Source: Bacillus mesophilus
GTDB lineage: Bacteria; Bacillota; Bacilli; Bacillales; SA4
Direction of reading: 5' to 3'
Assembly: GCF_011008845.1 (NCBI RefSeq)
Contig: NZ_JAAIWM010000010.1
Coordinates: 1 to 64,000, forward strand
DNA: 64,000 nt
The position numbers were made by a program, and so were the translations under genes. The notes below the pieces were generated by a model. It searched no databases. It was not told where the DNA came from and worked only from the letters and a program-made list of their open reading frames with translations. Positions 17,104 through 26,008 of the stretch are shown here, piece by piece; position 1 is the stretch's first letter; every line of letters starts with the position of its first letter.

Positions 17104-18397
17104 AATTGAAGAAAAGCTGAATGAGGAAAAGAAGCGACGAATGCTCCTACAAGTTGCACCACTTGAACTTGAGGGGCGGTTAAGAATGGCATTGGATTCA
17201 TCCACTGCCCAGAATTCAAGACGAAGATTACCAACTCTCTGGGTGTCTCTAGCTGTATCTTTAATGATTTTCTTATTTGCTGGATATCATTATAATGCTT
17301 TAGCATTCTATGGTAAAAAAATACTGGGATTCGAGCAAATGTTTAATCATACATTGAAAGAGCTAAATGAAGCGGGTAAAGGGCAAATTGTGAATCAAAC
17401 CCAGACTTTATCGGATGGTACAGAGCTGACTGTAAATGGCCTCATGACAGATGCAAATCGAATGATTATTTACTATACATTAACAAATCCCAATGGTGTG
17501 GAAAAAGCGTACAGTGATCTTTTTCAGCCTAATCGCATAACTGGTTTATTTACTAGGGCTGATTATGAGGGTGGTCAGGGTATCATTAACGAGGCTGGAA
17601 CTGAGTTTAAGGGGTCTATGGATTTTGAGTCTCCCAATCCGTTTGCTAAAAAGCTATCACTTCACTATTGGGAATACCTCGATGGAGGTAGGATGTTAGA
17701 GCACAAGATATCCTTGCCATATGATCCTAATCAAGCGATGAAGGGAGAAACTAAACAATCCATTAATCAGAATGTGAAGGTTGATCAAGGGGAAATTCAA
17801 TTTCATTCCATTTTAGCCTCACCAACAGTAACTGTTGTTTCTGGAAAGTTACATGTAGATAATTTTGATCGTATTAATCTAGGCCTGCATGATATTGAAC
17901 TATTGGCAAATGGTAAGTCAGTTCCTATTATGGGGAGTGGTGTTAAAAGCTCAAGATTAGGGGGGCAGAATTTTGAGATTGACTTTGATGCACTGCCTTC
18001 AAATCTGAAAACTCTACAATTGAATGTGAAGAAATTTGTAGGTTACAAAGAACTTGATACCACAATAACATTAAATACGGAAGCACAGGAATCTTATCTT
18101 ATACAAGAGATTAGTCAGTTACACATTAGAGAAATTACCTCCACTTCCGATGGTGTAGAAATTAAAATTGCAACGGATGAATCGATTCTGCTGGATGGTG
18201 TTTATTTGATAACTAGTAAGGGTAGGGTAGAATTGCAAACAACGATCGGACAGAAATTTCAGAAAGAACAAGACGGGCAAGTTTTAAAAGAGAGGACGCT
18301 TCTATTTAAAACGAACGACGAGCCTCAAAAATTGTTAATAGAAGGTATCCATTATAGCAAGGAGTATAACCAGATGATTGAGATACCTTTAGATTAG
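17096..18397 (+). CDS. DUF4179-type membrane anti-sigma factor
   Basis: About 433 residues. A short cytoplasmic segment rich in Glu and Lys, one membrane segment (about 50-68, LWVSLAVSLMIFLFAGY), and a long extracytoplasmic part. The DUF4179 core is recognisable at NQTQTLSDGTELTVNGLM and MIIYYTLTNP; a second beta-rich domain follows. I chose TTG 17096 because GGAGGTGAT, a near-full match to the 16S rRNA 3' end, ends at the right distance; ATG 17081 and 17090 would place that site inside the gene. The start lies within the sigma gene, which means translational coupling. It should hold the sigma factor at the membrane and sense an external signal. Confidence 0.82.
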   Translation: MNEIEEKLNEEKKRRMLLQVAPLELEGRLRMALDSSTAQNSRRRLPTLWVSLAVSLMIFLFAGYHYNALAFYGKKILGFEQMFNHTLKELNEAGKGQIVNQTQTLSDGTELTVNGLMTDANRMIIYYTLTNPNGVEKAYSDLFQPNRITGLFTRADYEGGQGIINEAGTEFKGSMDFESPNPFAKKLSLHYWEYLDGGRMLEHKISLPYDPNQAMKGETKQSINQNVKVDQGEIQFHSILASPTVTVVSGKLHVDNFDRINLGLHDIELLANGKSVPIMGSGVKSSRLGGQNFEIDFDALPSNLKTLQLNVKKFVGYKELDTTITLNTEAQESYLIQEISQLHIREITSTSDGVEIKIATDESILLDGVYLITSKGRVELQTTIGQKFQKEQDGQVLKERTLLFKTNDEPQKLLIEGIHYSKEYNQMIEIPLD

Positions 18398-18524
18398 AAT
18401 AATTTATCTTCCTGTTGGAACATAAATACCCTAAATTTACCAAGGGTAATGATATTGATGATATAATTAGAAAAAGGTGCAATTCAAAGCTTTTATTATA
18501 CTCAACTAAGCAGCATAACGTTAA

Positions 18525-18842
18525 ATGGGGGAGATCTTTAGGAGAGTATACTTTCTTAAGGTGTTGGTAGGTTTATCAATATTATTTGGAATATCATCAT
18601 TAATTTCTAATATATTTGACTTTAATTTTGTAAATGTTGCCTTTGTAGTTGGTGGTGTAGTTTGTTTTGCTAGTATAGGAGGTCAAGTATTTCCTCACAT
18701 GGCAGAAGCAAATATATCGACAAAAGCACTAGGAAACTATGTCCCCAAGACAAAATTCAGAGAAAATATAACCAAACTCAACCCATATTTAGTAGCATCG
18801 GGTGCATTTTTATTATCAACAATTGTAATACCATTTACGTAG
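18525..18842 (+). CDS. Small membrane protein, unknown
   Basis: A 105-residue frame with three hydrophobic segments (about 10-28, 35-55 and 88-104) and no family I recognise. The ATG lacks a good ribosome binding site: GGGGGAG lies just inside the frame instead, so the start is uncertain. A clear terminator follows the stop codon, which supports a real transcript. Confidence 0.55.
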   Translation: MGEIFRRVYFLKVLVGLSILFGISSLISNIFDFNFVNVAFVVGGVVCFASIGGQVFPHMAEANISTKALGNYVPKTKFRENITKLNPYLVASGAFLLSTIVIPFT

Positions 18843-18854
18843 ACTTTCTTAATC

Positions 18855-18886
18855 GGGCTGATGACCAAGGTCATCAGTCCTTTTTG
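18855..18886 (+). terminator. Terminator after the small membrane protein gene
   Basis: CTGATGACC and GGTCATCAG form a nine-base stem with an AA loop; CCTTTTT follows. Confidence 0.85.
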
Positions 18887-18887
18887 G

Positions 18888-19037
18888 TTCTTCTTAGATG
18901 CATTTACGAAAGTTCCGAACAAGGAAAATCCAGCTGGAGTTAAGGGGCAAAGTGCTCGTAAAAGAAATTTCAACGAATATCAAATTGAAATAGTTGGGGA
19001 AGTGGTATCTGTTGCTCAGCTATTAGTAGATTTTTAA
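18888..19037 (+). pseudogene. Remnant of a PhzF-family gene
   Basis: An open stretch without a usable start reads FFLDAFTKVPNKENPAGV, the N-terminal signature of PhzF-like isomerases (D-A-F-x(5)-G-N-P-A-G-V, here with Glu for Gly). It then runs directly into a 30-residue tail with IEIVGEVVSVAQLLVDF and a stop, which resembles a PhzF C terminus. The some 250 residues between are missing, so this looks like an internally deleted, inactive gene. Recognition rests mainly on the N-terminal motif. Confidence 0.55.
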
Positions 19038-19099
19038 TATACTAGGTTAGTATACTCACTCTGAAATTTGGCAATGCTATAGTCAGAGGTGAGGGGAAA

Positions 19100-19816
19100 A
19101 TGAAATTAATTGGTATGGTGTTAAGTATGTTTGTCCTTTTCAATATTATTCCAAATAGCCAAAACCAAATGGTAGAAATAGTAGAAATGGCAGAAGGCCA
19201 AGGTATTACAATAAACAGCTGGAAAATATATATGCAAGAGGCTGTTCTATATGCCTCAACGGATAAAGAAGCTAAACAAAAAGTAAATGAGCTTAAAACT
19301 TATGCACAGGATTTTGAATTCTATATAGATAAACAAGAACATCATGAGGATCACTATCAACTAATGGGTGAGAAAACAGGTGATGTTGATGCGATTAATG
19401 AAGTAGCCATCATCACGGTTTATGAAGATGATCATAATAAGAGAATTTCACTTTCCTTTGAGATAACAGGAAATGAATGGAGTTCAGATACATGGAACTA
19501 TCTTAAACGTACTTACAAGGAGCAGGTAAAGAATCCCAATGTTTACTATTCCGTGTATGGTTCAAAGGCAATTAACAACAGTTTAAATATATCAGATGAA
19601 GCGGGCCACATCCTAGATTACCTTGAAGCAGAACCAATAGAAGGTATGACAGAGGAGGATTTTATATCAATTTCAGCATATAAAGAAGACTGGGAAATGG
19701 AGATTAAAACAAACGGTAATAAAGCATTTAATGTGCAAATTGGATTACGTGCAAACCCAGAAACCAATCAGTTCGATATAGCAATTGGAACACCTATTAT
19801 CACTTCAGGTTATTAA
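19100..19816 (+). CDS. YwmB-family secreted protein
   Basis: A 238-residue protein with an N-terminal hydrophobic signal segment (4-18) and no lipobox. The C-terminal region contains IEGMTEEDFISISAYKEDW and NVQIGLRANPETN, the pattern of the YwmB (TATA-box-binding-like fold) family found in Bacillus. The B. subtilis relative lies by the atp/murAA region, so this is probably a paralogue or a relocated copy. The family function is not known. GAGGTGAGGGG precedes ATG. Confidence 0.78.
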   Translation: MKLIGMVLSMFVLFNIIPNSQNQMVEIVEMAEGQGITINSWKIYMQEAVLYASTDKEAKQKVNELKTYAQDFEFYIDKQEHHEDHYQLMGEKTGDVDAINEVAIITVYEDDHNKRISLSFEITGNEWSSDTWNYLKRTYKEQVKNPNVYYSVYGSKAINNSLNISDEAGHILDYLEAEPIEGMTEEDFISISAYKEDWEMEIKTNGNKAFNVQIGLRANPETNQFDIAIGTPIITSGY

Positions 19817-19871
19817 AAGGATAGAATAAGCAAATTAATTAATGGTAGAATACTTCTAGAATAACTATTAC

Positions 19872-19905
19872 AAAAAAGCTTGGACGACGACCCCAAGCTT
19901 TTTTA
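19872..19905 (+). terminator. Convergent bidirectional terminator
   Basis: A perfect 12-base stem: AAAAAAGCTTGG (19872-19883) with CCAAGCTTTTTT (19893-19904). It serves the YwmB-like gene and the methyltransferase gene on the other strand. Confidence 0.92.
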
Positions 19906-19928
19906 ATTTGCTTCATTGAAAAGTGATG

Positions 19929-20495
19929 TTATTTACTACAACTATATACATACGCAGGTGGAATGTTTCTGAGCTCTCTTATAACCTCTATAGTTTTAAA
20001 GTAGTCATTAAATAGTGATTTATTGATTCGACTATATTGAAAGGTAATAAATTTACCTCTTGGAGATAGAAGGCTTGCCGTTTTAATTAAGATATTGTGA
20101 GAGACCTGTCTAGGTAAACTTGCAAACGGGAGACCAGAAACGAAAAAATCTACATATGGAATAGAGAGTTGTTTAAGAATCCCTTCAATATCTTCTGCTG
20201 AAGCATTGAGCACATGTAGATTAGGCTCGTCCTGATAAGACTCAATCAGGTGCTGATAAAAGGTTTCATTGCTTTCGATAATAATAATCACGGTTTCTTT
20301 TCTTCTTCTTTTCAATAATTGTTTGGTAAAAACACCTGTTCCAGGACCATATTCTACTATGTACCTTGCGTGTTTAAAGTCAATTTGCTTAACCATTAAT
20401 CGAGCAAGATATTGAGAACTAGGTGTGATGGCTCCGACCGTTCTTGGACGGAAAATATATTGAAATATAAAGGATAAGCGTTTGATCGTTCTCAC
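19929..20495 (-). CDS. Class I SAM-dependent methyltransferase
   Basis: A 188-residue protein. The SAM-binding motif I reads VEYGPGTGVFT near residues 48-58, motif II IIIIESNE follows, and NASAEDI and FVSGLPFASLP mark later core motifs. The N terminus GAITPSSQYLARLM resembles phospholipid N-methyltransferase and KsgA-like rRNA dimethylase relatives. The substrate cannot be fixed: phospholipid headgroup is the most likely guess. It is a lone gene on the minus strand. Confidence 0.82.
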   Translation of the reverse strand: MRTIKRLSFIFQYIFRPRTVGAITPSSQYLARLMVKQIDFKHARYIVEYGPGTGVFTKQLLKRRRKETVIIIIESNETFYQHLIESYQDEPNLHVLNASAEDIEGILKQLSIPYVDFFVSGLPFASLPRQVSHNILIKTASLLSPRGKFITFQYSRINKSLFNDYFKTIEVIRELRNIPPAYVYSCSK

Positions 20496-20669
20496 TCCAT
20501 TTTACTTTGGAAAAATTTTTATATAGACTATCTTACCATATAAAAAGAATTGCACTTGAAGAATAAGTAATTTTATATTGTGAAGCACCTAAAAATATAA
20601 GTAAAATAAGTACTATATATATTCATTAATGAAATAGAATCCTAAGAATTAATGCTAAAGAGGGGGAGT

Positions 20670-21359
20670 ATGGTGGGGCTTGATTATGTACTTATACAAA
20701 AATTACTACTTTCACTAGTACTAGGGGCAGCTGTAGGATTAGAGCGAGAATTGAAGAAAAAGCCTTTAGGTTTAAAGACGACTATTGTCATATCAGTAAG
20801 CTCATGTTTATTAACATTTGTCTCGATTGAAGCTTCAAATTATTATGCAGTGGCTTATGAAAAGCCAATGGATCCTTTACGACTTGCAGCTCAGATCATT
20901 TCTGGAGTAGGTTTTTTAGGTGCAGGTGCTATTCTACGAAGAAATAATGATGTGATTAGTGGGTTAACAACGGCTGCTATGATTTGGGCTGCAGCGGGTA
21001 TAGGGATTACTGTAGGAGCGGGTTTCTACACTGAAGCAATTCTGGCAACAGTCATTATGCTTATTTCAGTTGAGATGTTAAGTCCGCTTTTGAAAAAGAT
21101 AGGTCCAAAAACGCTAAGACAAAAAGAAATTCGATTAAAGCTAGAGGTGAAAAGAGACATTTCCTTAAAGGAAACCTTTCAGCATGTAAGAGATCTCGAT
21201 ATTACTATTCAACGAGTTAAAATAAAGGATGATCAAGCTAAAGAATGTCGCCTTGTTGATCTAGTGGTTACGATTGATCAAACTAGATATACTTCGGACG
21301 TATATGAGGATATTAAATACTTAAGAGAAGTAAACTCAATTGAGATTGAGCTTTTATAG
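20670..21359 (+). CDS. MgtC/SapB-family membrane protein
   Basis: About 229 residues. The N-terminal half is a membrane domain of four to five helices with the MgtC signature GLERELKKKPLGLKTTIVI and GVGFLGAGAILRRN. The C-terminal part is a small soluble domain. The family is linked to growth at low magnesium and to control of membrane energetics, but no transport function is proven. AGGGGGAG lies just before ATG 20670; GTG 20673 and an upstream ATG 20652 are also in frame. ModA follows after 15 bases. Confidence 0.9.
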   Translation: MVGLDYVLIQKLLLSLVLGAAVGLERELKKKPLGLKTTIVISVSSCLLTFVSIEASNYYAVAYEKPMDPLRLAAQIISGVGFLGAGAILRRNNDVISGLTTAAMIWAAAGIGITVGAGFYTEAILATVIMLISVEMLSPLLKKIGPKTLRQKEIRLKLEVKRDISLKETFQHVRDLDITIQRVKIKDDQAKECRLVDLVVTIDQTRYTSDVYEDIKYLREVNSIEIELL

Positions 21360-21374
21360 AGTGTAGAGATAGGG

Positions 21375-22172
21375 GTGAGGACCTTGATAACTAACCAATT
21401 ATATAGACTCCTATTTTTGTTATGCTTTTCAAGCCTAGTTTTATTAACAGGATGTTCTAGTAATAAGGAGGATCAACAAGTTGAACTGACGATTTCAGCT
21501 GCAGCCAGTTTAGCAGAAGCATTAGCTGAAGTTAAGGCTACCTTTGAGAAAGAAAACCCTACTATTAAGATTAACTACAGCTTTGGTTCGTCAGGTTCTC
21601 TGCAAGAACAAATCATACAAGGGGCTCCAGTGGACTTGTTCATTTCTGCAGCTGAGGATAAGTTTGTAACATTAGTGGAGGAAGACCTGATTAAGAAAGA
21701 GGATTCAAGTATTCTATTAACAAATGAGTTAGTTCTTATATCATCAAAAGAGACAGAAGATCTTCATTCTTTTCAAGATCTTCTGAATGCTGAAAGAATC
21801 TCTATCGGCATACCTGAATCAGTTCCAGCAGGACAGTATGCAAAGGAAGTTTTGGAAGCAGAGGATTTGTGGAATCTGATTCAAGAAAAGATAGTATTTG
21901 CAAAGGATGTTAGGCAGGTACTTACATATGTGGAGACAAAAAATGTAGATGCAGGCATCGTTTATCATACAGATGCGCTTCTTTCAGAGAACGTTAAAAT
22001 AGTTTCAGTAGCTGAAAAGAAATCTCATTCACCTATTGTTTATCCGCTAGGTATTTTAAGTAGTTCAGCCCACAAGTTGGAAACAAGGAAATTTTATGAG
22101 TACCTACAAAGTAAGGGAGCGTTAATGATATTTGAAAAGTATGGGTTTAGTACAGTCGAGGGTAATAGCTAG
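21375..22172 (+). CDS. modA: Molybdate-type ABC binding lipoprotein ModA
   Basis: A 265-residue lipoprotein with a signal peptide ending in LLTGC (about 24-28), followed by the type II binding fold. The ModA signature is ISAAASLAEAL near residue 41, then YSFGSSGSLQEQI and GAPVDLFISAAED. It binds molybdate or tungstate outside the membrane. The GTG at 21375 has a poor site; a TTG at 21384 behind AGGGGTGAGG is a likely alternative. No modB or modC follows, so the permease and ATPase must be elsewhere. Confidence 0.88.
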   Translation: MRTLITNQLYRLLFLLCFSSLVLLTGCSSNKEDQQVELTISAAASLAEALAEVKATFEKENPTIKINYSFGSSGSLQEQIIQGAPVDLFISAAEDKFVTLVEEDLIKKEDSSILLTNELVLISSKETEDLHSFQDLLNAERISIGIPESVPAGQYAKEVLEAEDLWNLIQEKIVFAKDVRQVLTYVETKNVDAGIVYHTDALLSENVKIVSVAEKKSHSPIVYPLGILSSSAHKLETRKFYEYLQSKGALMIFEKYGFSTVEGNS

Positions 22173-22251
22173 GTAGAAGGAAGTTTTTAAAAGTTTAATC
22201 CATATTTTATGTTAGTAAGAATCAAAAATTAGAATGCTCGGAGTGGTTAAA

Positions 22252-24483
22252 TTGCCAATTCATTATAATGAGAAAACAAAAGAGTTTCATTTACAAGCAC
22301 TAGATGTAAGTTATATTTTTACCATCCTACCGAATAATCAGCTTGGTCACTTATATTATGGAAAACAAGTTCGTCACCGTGAAAACTTTTCCCATTTGCT
22401 TAGATACCAATCTAGAGGATATACCCCAGCTGTATATGAAGGAAATCATGAGTTTTCCTTAGATTTAACATTGCAAGAATTTCCGGCTTATGGAACTACT
22501 GATTATCGTGAGCCTGCCTATCAAATTCTGCAGGAGAATGGGAGTCGAATTACCAACTTTGAATACAAGACTCATACCATTTACCAAGGAAAGCCTAAAT
22601 TAGACGGACTACCTGCAACATATGTAGAAATGGACGAAGAAGCAACCACCCTTGAAGTTACTTTAGAGGATTCGTTACTCAAGGCTGAAATTAAGTTGTT
22701 ATATACAACGTTCGAACATTCAAGTGTAATAACTAGAAGTGCAAAACTAAGTAATTTCGGTGAACAAAGGCTAAATCTTACAAGAGCATTAAGTTCCAGC
22801 GTTGATTTAAGAGATGCTAATTTTGAGATGATTCAACTTTCGGGAGCTTGGATTCGAGAGCGACATATTAAGACTAGAAAATTAGAGCGTGGAATTCAAG
22901 GGATATCTTCAACTAGAGGGGCTAGTAGCAGTCAACATAATCCATTTGTCGCTTTAAAAAGACCTGAAACAACTGAACATAGTGGAGAGGTATATGGCTT
23001 TAGCCTTGTGTATAGTGGAAACTTCCTTGCACAGATTGAAGTAGATCACTATGATGTGACCAGATTAACAATGGGGATTAATCCCTTTGACTTTAATTGG
23101 TTACTAGAAAGTGGAGAAAGCTTTCAAACACCTGAAGTGGTGATGGTATATTCAGAGAATGGATTAAATGATATGAGTAATACCTTTCATAAACTTTACA
23201 GAACACGCCTTGTTAGAGGAGAGTGGAGAGACAAAGATCGACCTGTGTTGATTAATAACTGGGAAGCGACTTACTTTGATTTCAATGAAGAAAAAATCTG
23301 CACTATAGCAGAAGAAGCCAAACACCTAGGCGTAGAACTTTTTGTATTGGATGATGGCTGGTTTGGTAAGCGTGATAATGATACGACCTCTTTGGGGGAT
23401 TGGTTTTCAGATAAACGGAAGCTTCCAAATGGTGTTGAGGGACTAGCTCGTAAAATTGAAGAGCTAGGTTTAAAATTTGGGCTATGGTTTGAGCCGGAAA
23501 TGATCTCTAAAGAAAGTGAATTATATAAAGATCATCCTGATTGGCTCATTCAAGTTCCGGATCGAAAGTTATCTCCTAGTAGAAATCAATATATCTTGGA
23601 TTTCTCAAGAAGTGAAGTAGTCGACCATATATATAAGCAGATGGAAGCAGTTCTTGCCCATGCACCTGTATCTTATATTAAGTGGGATATGAACCGTAAT
23701 ATGACAGAAATAGGATCATTGCATTTTCCGTCAGAAAGACAAAGAGAGATTGCTCACCGCTATATTTTAGGGGTATATGATTTGTACGAGCGTCTAATCA
23801 CAAGGTTTCCTCATATATTATTTGAATCGTGTGCAGGTGGAGGAAATCGATTTGATCCTGGAATGCTGTACTATGCTCCACAGGCATGGACTAGTGACGA
23901 TTCCGATGCAATTGAAAGGTTGAAGATTCAGTATGGTACCTCTATGGTGTATCCGTTAAGTACGATGGGTGCACATGTTTCCGCCGTACCTAATCATCAG
24001 GTTGGTAGAAAAACGGATCTAGATATAAGGGCTAATGTTGCTTACTTTGGGATGTTAGGCTATGAATTAGACGTAACAAAGATGAGTACGGAAGAAAAAA
24101 TAAAAATGAGCAAACAAATAACTTTTTATAAGGAACATCGAAATCTTATTATGAATGGAACGTTTTATCGTTTACAGAGTCCATTTGCAGATGACGGTAA
24201 TATAACTAGTTGGATGATTGTATCAGAAGACAAACAAGAGGCCCTGGTTGGCTACTACCGGGTATTGGCAAGACCTAACCCGGGGTATAAGCACCTTTTA
24301 CTTCAGGGATTAGCTGCAGAAAAGCAGTATAGAATAGTGGGACGGAGTCAAACGTTCTATGGTGATGAACTTCAAAATATTGGCTTATTGTTGGAAAAAG
24401 AATTCTCAGGGGCTGAAAGTTCTGAAGATCGGATAGTAGGCGATTTTGTCTCAAAAGTTTATAAAATTAGTGCTGTAGAATAA
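22252..24483 (+). CDS. Alpha-galactosidase, GH36
   Basis: About 743 residues, the normal length of tetrameric GH36 enzymes of the AgaN/MelA type. The catalytic barrel starts near 330. The nucleophile lies in KWDMNRN (Asp near 475) and the acid/base in WTSDDSDAIERL (near 540); FVLDDGWFG and GLWFEPEMIS are also family marks. It removes alpha-1,6-galactose from melibiose, raffinose and stachyose. No signal peptide, so it acts in the cytoplasm after import. TTG 22252 is chosen because GGAGTGG lies seven bases before it and the product then starts MPIHYNE; ATG 22234 has no site. A LacI regulator and ABC importer follow. Confidence 0.95.
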   Translation: MPIHYNEKTKEFHLQALDVSYIFTILPNNQLGHLYYGKQVRHRENFSHLLRYQSRGYTPAVYEGNHEFSLDLTLQEFPAYGTTDYREPAYQILQENGSRITNFEYKTHTIYQGKPKLDGLPATYVEMDEEATTLEVTLEDSLLKAEIKLLYTTFEHSSVITRSAKLSNFGEQRLNLTRALSSSVDLRDANFEMIQLSGAWIRERHIKTRKLERGIQGISSTRGASSSQHNPFVALKRPETTEHSGEVYGFSLVYSGNFLAQIEVDHYDVTRLTMGINPFDFNWLLESGESFQTPEVVMVYSENGLNDMSNTFHKLYRTRLVRGEWRDKDRPVLINNWEATYFDFNEEKICTIAEEAKHLGVELFVLDDGWFGKRDNDTTSLGDWFSDKRKLPNGVEGLARKIEELGLKFGLWFEPEMISKESELYKDHPDWLIQVPDRKLSPSRNQYILDFSRSEVVDHIYKQMEAVLAHAPVSYIKWDMNRNMTEIGSLHFPSERQREIAHRYILGVYDLYERLITRFPHILFESCAGGGNRFDPGMLYYAPQAWTSDDSDAIERLKIQYGTSMVYPLSTMGAHVSAVPNHQVGRKTDLDIRANVAYFGMLGYELDVTKMSTEEKIKMSKQITFYKEHRNLIMNGTFYRLQSPFADDGNITSWMIVSEDKQEALVGYYRVLARPNPGYKHLLLQGLAAEKQYRIVGRSQTFYGDELQNIGLLLEKEFSGAESSEDRIVGDFVSKVYKISAVE

Positions 24484-24489
24484 TGTTGA

Positions 24490-24525
24490 AAAGGGGCGTA
24501 CGAGTAATGTACGTCTCTTTTTTTC
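24490..24525 (+). terminator. Terminator after the alpha-galactosidase gene
   Basis: GGGGCGTAC and GTACGTCTC form an imperfect stem with a seven-base loop and a long T run. Confidence 0.75.
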
Positions 24526-24606
24526 TAATAACTGTTATTGAATTTTAGTTTAAGCATGCTTATTATTATAGTTGGCAAGTATAAAACGAATAAAGGATTT
24601 GAGAGT

Positions 24607-25623
24607 ATGCCATACACAAGACTTGATGTTGCAAAAAGGGCAGGGGTTTCCCCAACAACAGTTTCGAGAGTACTTAATAACAATGGATACGTCTCTGAGG
24701 ATGTTAGAGAACGAGTACTTCTTGCCATTAAGGAACTAGAGTACGTTCCAAATCGGATCGCAAGAAGCTTGCGTACACAAAAGGTTGGTCAGGTAGCTTG
24801 TATTACACATGGTTTAAGTAACCCCTTTTACGCTGAAATTGTCCAGGGAATTGAGGAAGTCGTCATTGAGAATGGTTATACGTTTTCAATTTATAGTACA
24901 AGCCTTCAGCGAGAGAATTTATTCAACCTAGTCTATGATGGTTTTTATGATGGACTGATTATATTAACTGAATCTGAATTCATTGACGTCGTTGATTTTC
25001 AACAAGTGAAAGAACGAATTCCCATTTCTGTATATGGAGATTTTGACAATGAGACCTCAGTTCCAAATGTAAGTGTTAATTTGTATGAAGCTATGAAGAA
25101 GTCTGTAACCTATTTACTAGATAGTGGACATACTGAAATTGTATATCTAGGATACTCTAAACATGGTATTGATGGTGTAAAAGAGAATCCGAGATTTAAT
25201 GGCTATGCTGATACATTATCTTCCAATGGAGTTATGCTAAGTTCTGATCACCTTCTATATGTTCCTAACTGGCAAGATACTTTATCTTCGGGCTACAATA
25301 AAGTAATTGAATTGTTAAATAAAAACATCTCTTTTACTGCCATAGCAGCGTGCAATGATTTAATGGCAATTGGTGCAATCCGAGCCTTGAACGAAAGAGG
25401 AATTCGTGTACCAGAAGATGTATCTGTCACCGGTTTTGATGATGTGGAAATCGCGAGGATGTTCAATCCTGCTTTAACCACTATTAGCCTTCCTAATCGT
25501 TTAATCGGGCGCTCTTTAATGGAAATTTTACTTCAACAATTAAAAGGTAATACGGATGTTAGGTCCATTGAATATGTACCAGAGCTAATAATTAGAGAGT
25601 CTGTTAAACAAATCATTTCTTAA
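24607..25623 (+). CDS. LacI-family transcriptional regulator
   Basis: A 338-residue repressor. The N-terminal helix-turn-helix reads TRLDVAKRAGVSPTTVSRVL (about 4-23), followed by the hinge helix PNRIARSLRTQK and a periplasmic-binding-like sensor domain from about 60. ATG 24607 follows AAAGGA at eight bases; a longer frame from 24538 has extra residues not seen in the family. Its place between alpha-galactosidase and a sugar importer indicates that it senses a galactoside and controls this locus. The palindromes just downstream are candidate operators. Comparable to GanR of the B. subtilis galactan locus in position. Confidence 0.93.
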   Translation: MPYTRLDVAKRAGVSPTTVSRVLNNNGYVSEDVRERVLLAIKELEYVPNRIARSLRTQKVGQVACITHGLSNPFYAEIVQGIEEVVIENGYTFSIYSTSLQRENLFNLVYDGFYDGLIILTESEFIDVVDFQQVKERIPISVYGDFDNETSVPNVSVNLYEAMKKSVTYLLDSGHTEIVYLGYSKHGIDGVKENPRFNGYADTLSSNGVMLSSDHLLYVPNWQDTLSSGYNKVIELLNKNISFTAIAACNDLMAIGAIRALNERGIRVPEDVSVTGFDDVEIARMFNPALTTISLPNRLIGRSLMEILLQQLKGNTDVRSIEYVPELIIRESVKQIIS

Positions 25624-25664
25624 AAAAAACTAGTTTGACAACTATATAGAATCGTAATAAACTA

Positions 25665-25709
25665 ATTATGTAAAGCGTTTACAAAGCATAAAATTTCGCT
25701 TTACATAAT
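25665..25709 (+). promoter_or_regulatory. Inverted repeat, candidate operator
   Basis: ATTATGTAAAGCG (25665-25677) and CGCTTTACATAAT (25697-25709) are a perfect 13-base inverted repeat with a 19-base spacer. The left arm is also part of TGTAAAGCGTTTACA, a near-palindrome resembling LacI/CcpA-family sites; it misses the cre consensus by one base. No T run follows, so a protein site is more likely than a terminator. Confidence 0.6.
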
Positions 25710-25858
25710 ATTTTAATTATAGTTCGTAAGAGTATCCTTATGTGGCTTTTAATCTGTACAAACGTGAAGGGAAAATAGTTTTCTTTTTAATGTGGACACG
25801 TAACCATATTTCGTGTTAGATTATATTTTAAAGAATTCTATTATATTTTCCCCTAATG

Positions 25859-25919
25859 TGGTTTCGAAACCATACTAAAATTTAAAAGTTGAATTCGAAA
25901 CTAAACTACTGGTTATAAT
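25859..25919 (+). promoter_or_regulatory. Promoter and operator region of the galactoside importer
   Basis: TGGTTTCGAAACCA (25859-25872) is a perfect 14-base palindrome with a central CG, the shape of LacI-family operators. TTCGAAACT recurs 31 bases later (25894-25902), about three helical turns away, and overlaps the TTGAAT (25889-25894) that stands 19 bases before TATAAT (25914-25919). The layout fits repression by the adjacent LacI protein. The remainder of 25624-26008 is AT-rich and shows nothing else. Confidence 0.6.
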
Positions 25920-26008
25920 ACTCATATTGATTATGCTTTTACAAACAAAACAAGAGTTAGGTGGTCGCCGTAAGAAAGCGATTACAAAAAAAGAAGGGGG
26001 ATAAGGAA

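Noticed and set aside
25669-25683. A CcpA cre site at TGTAAAGCGTTTACA
   Set aside because: On the reverse strand it fits the cre consensus except for the conserved C near the 3' end, and on the forward strand it does not fit. It is kept only as part of a candidate operator.
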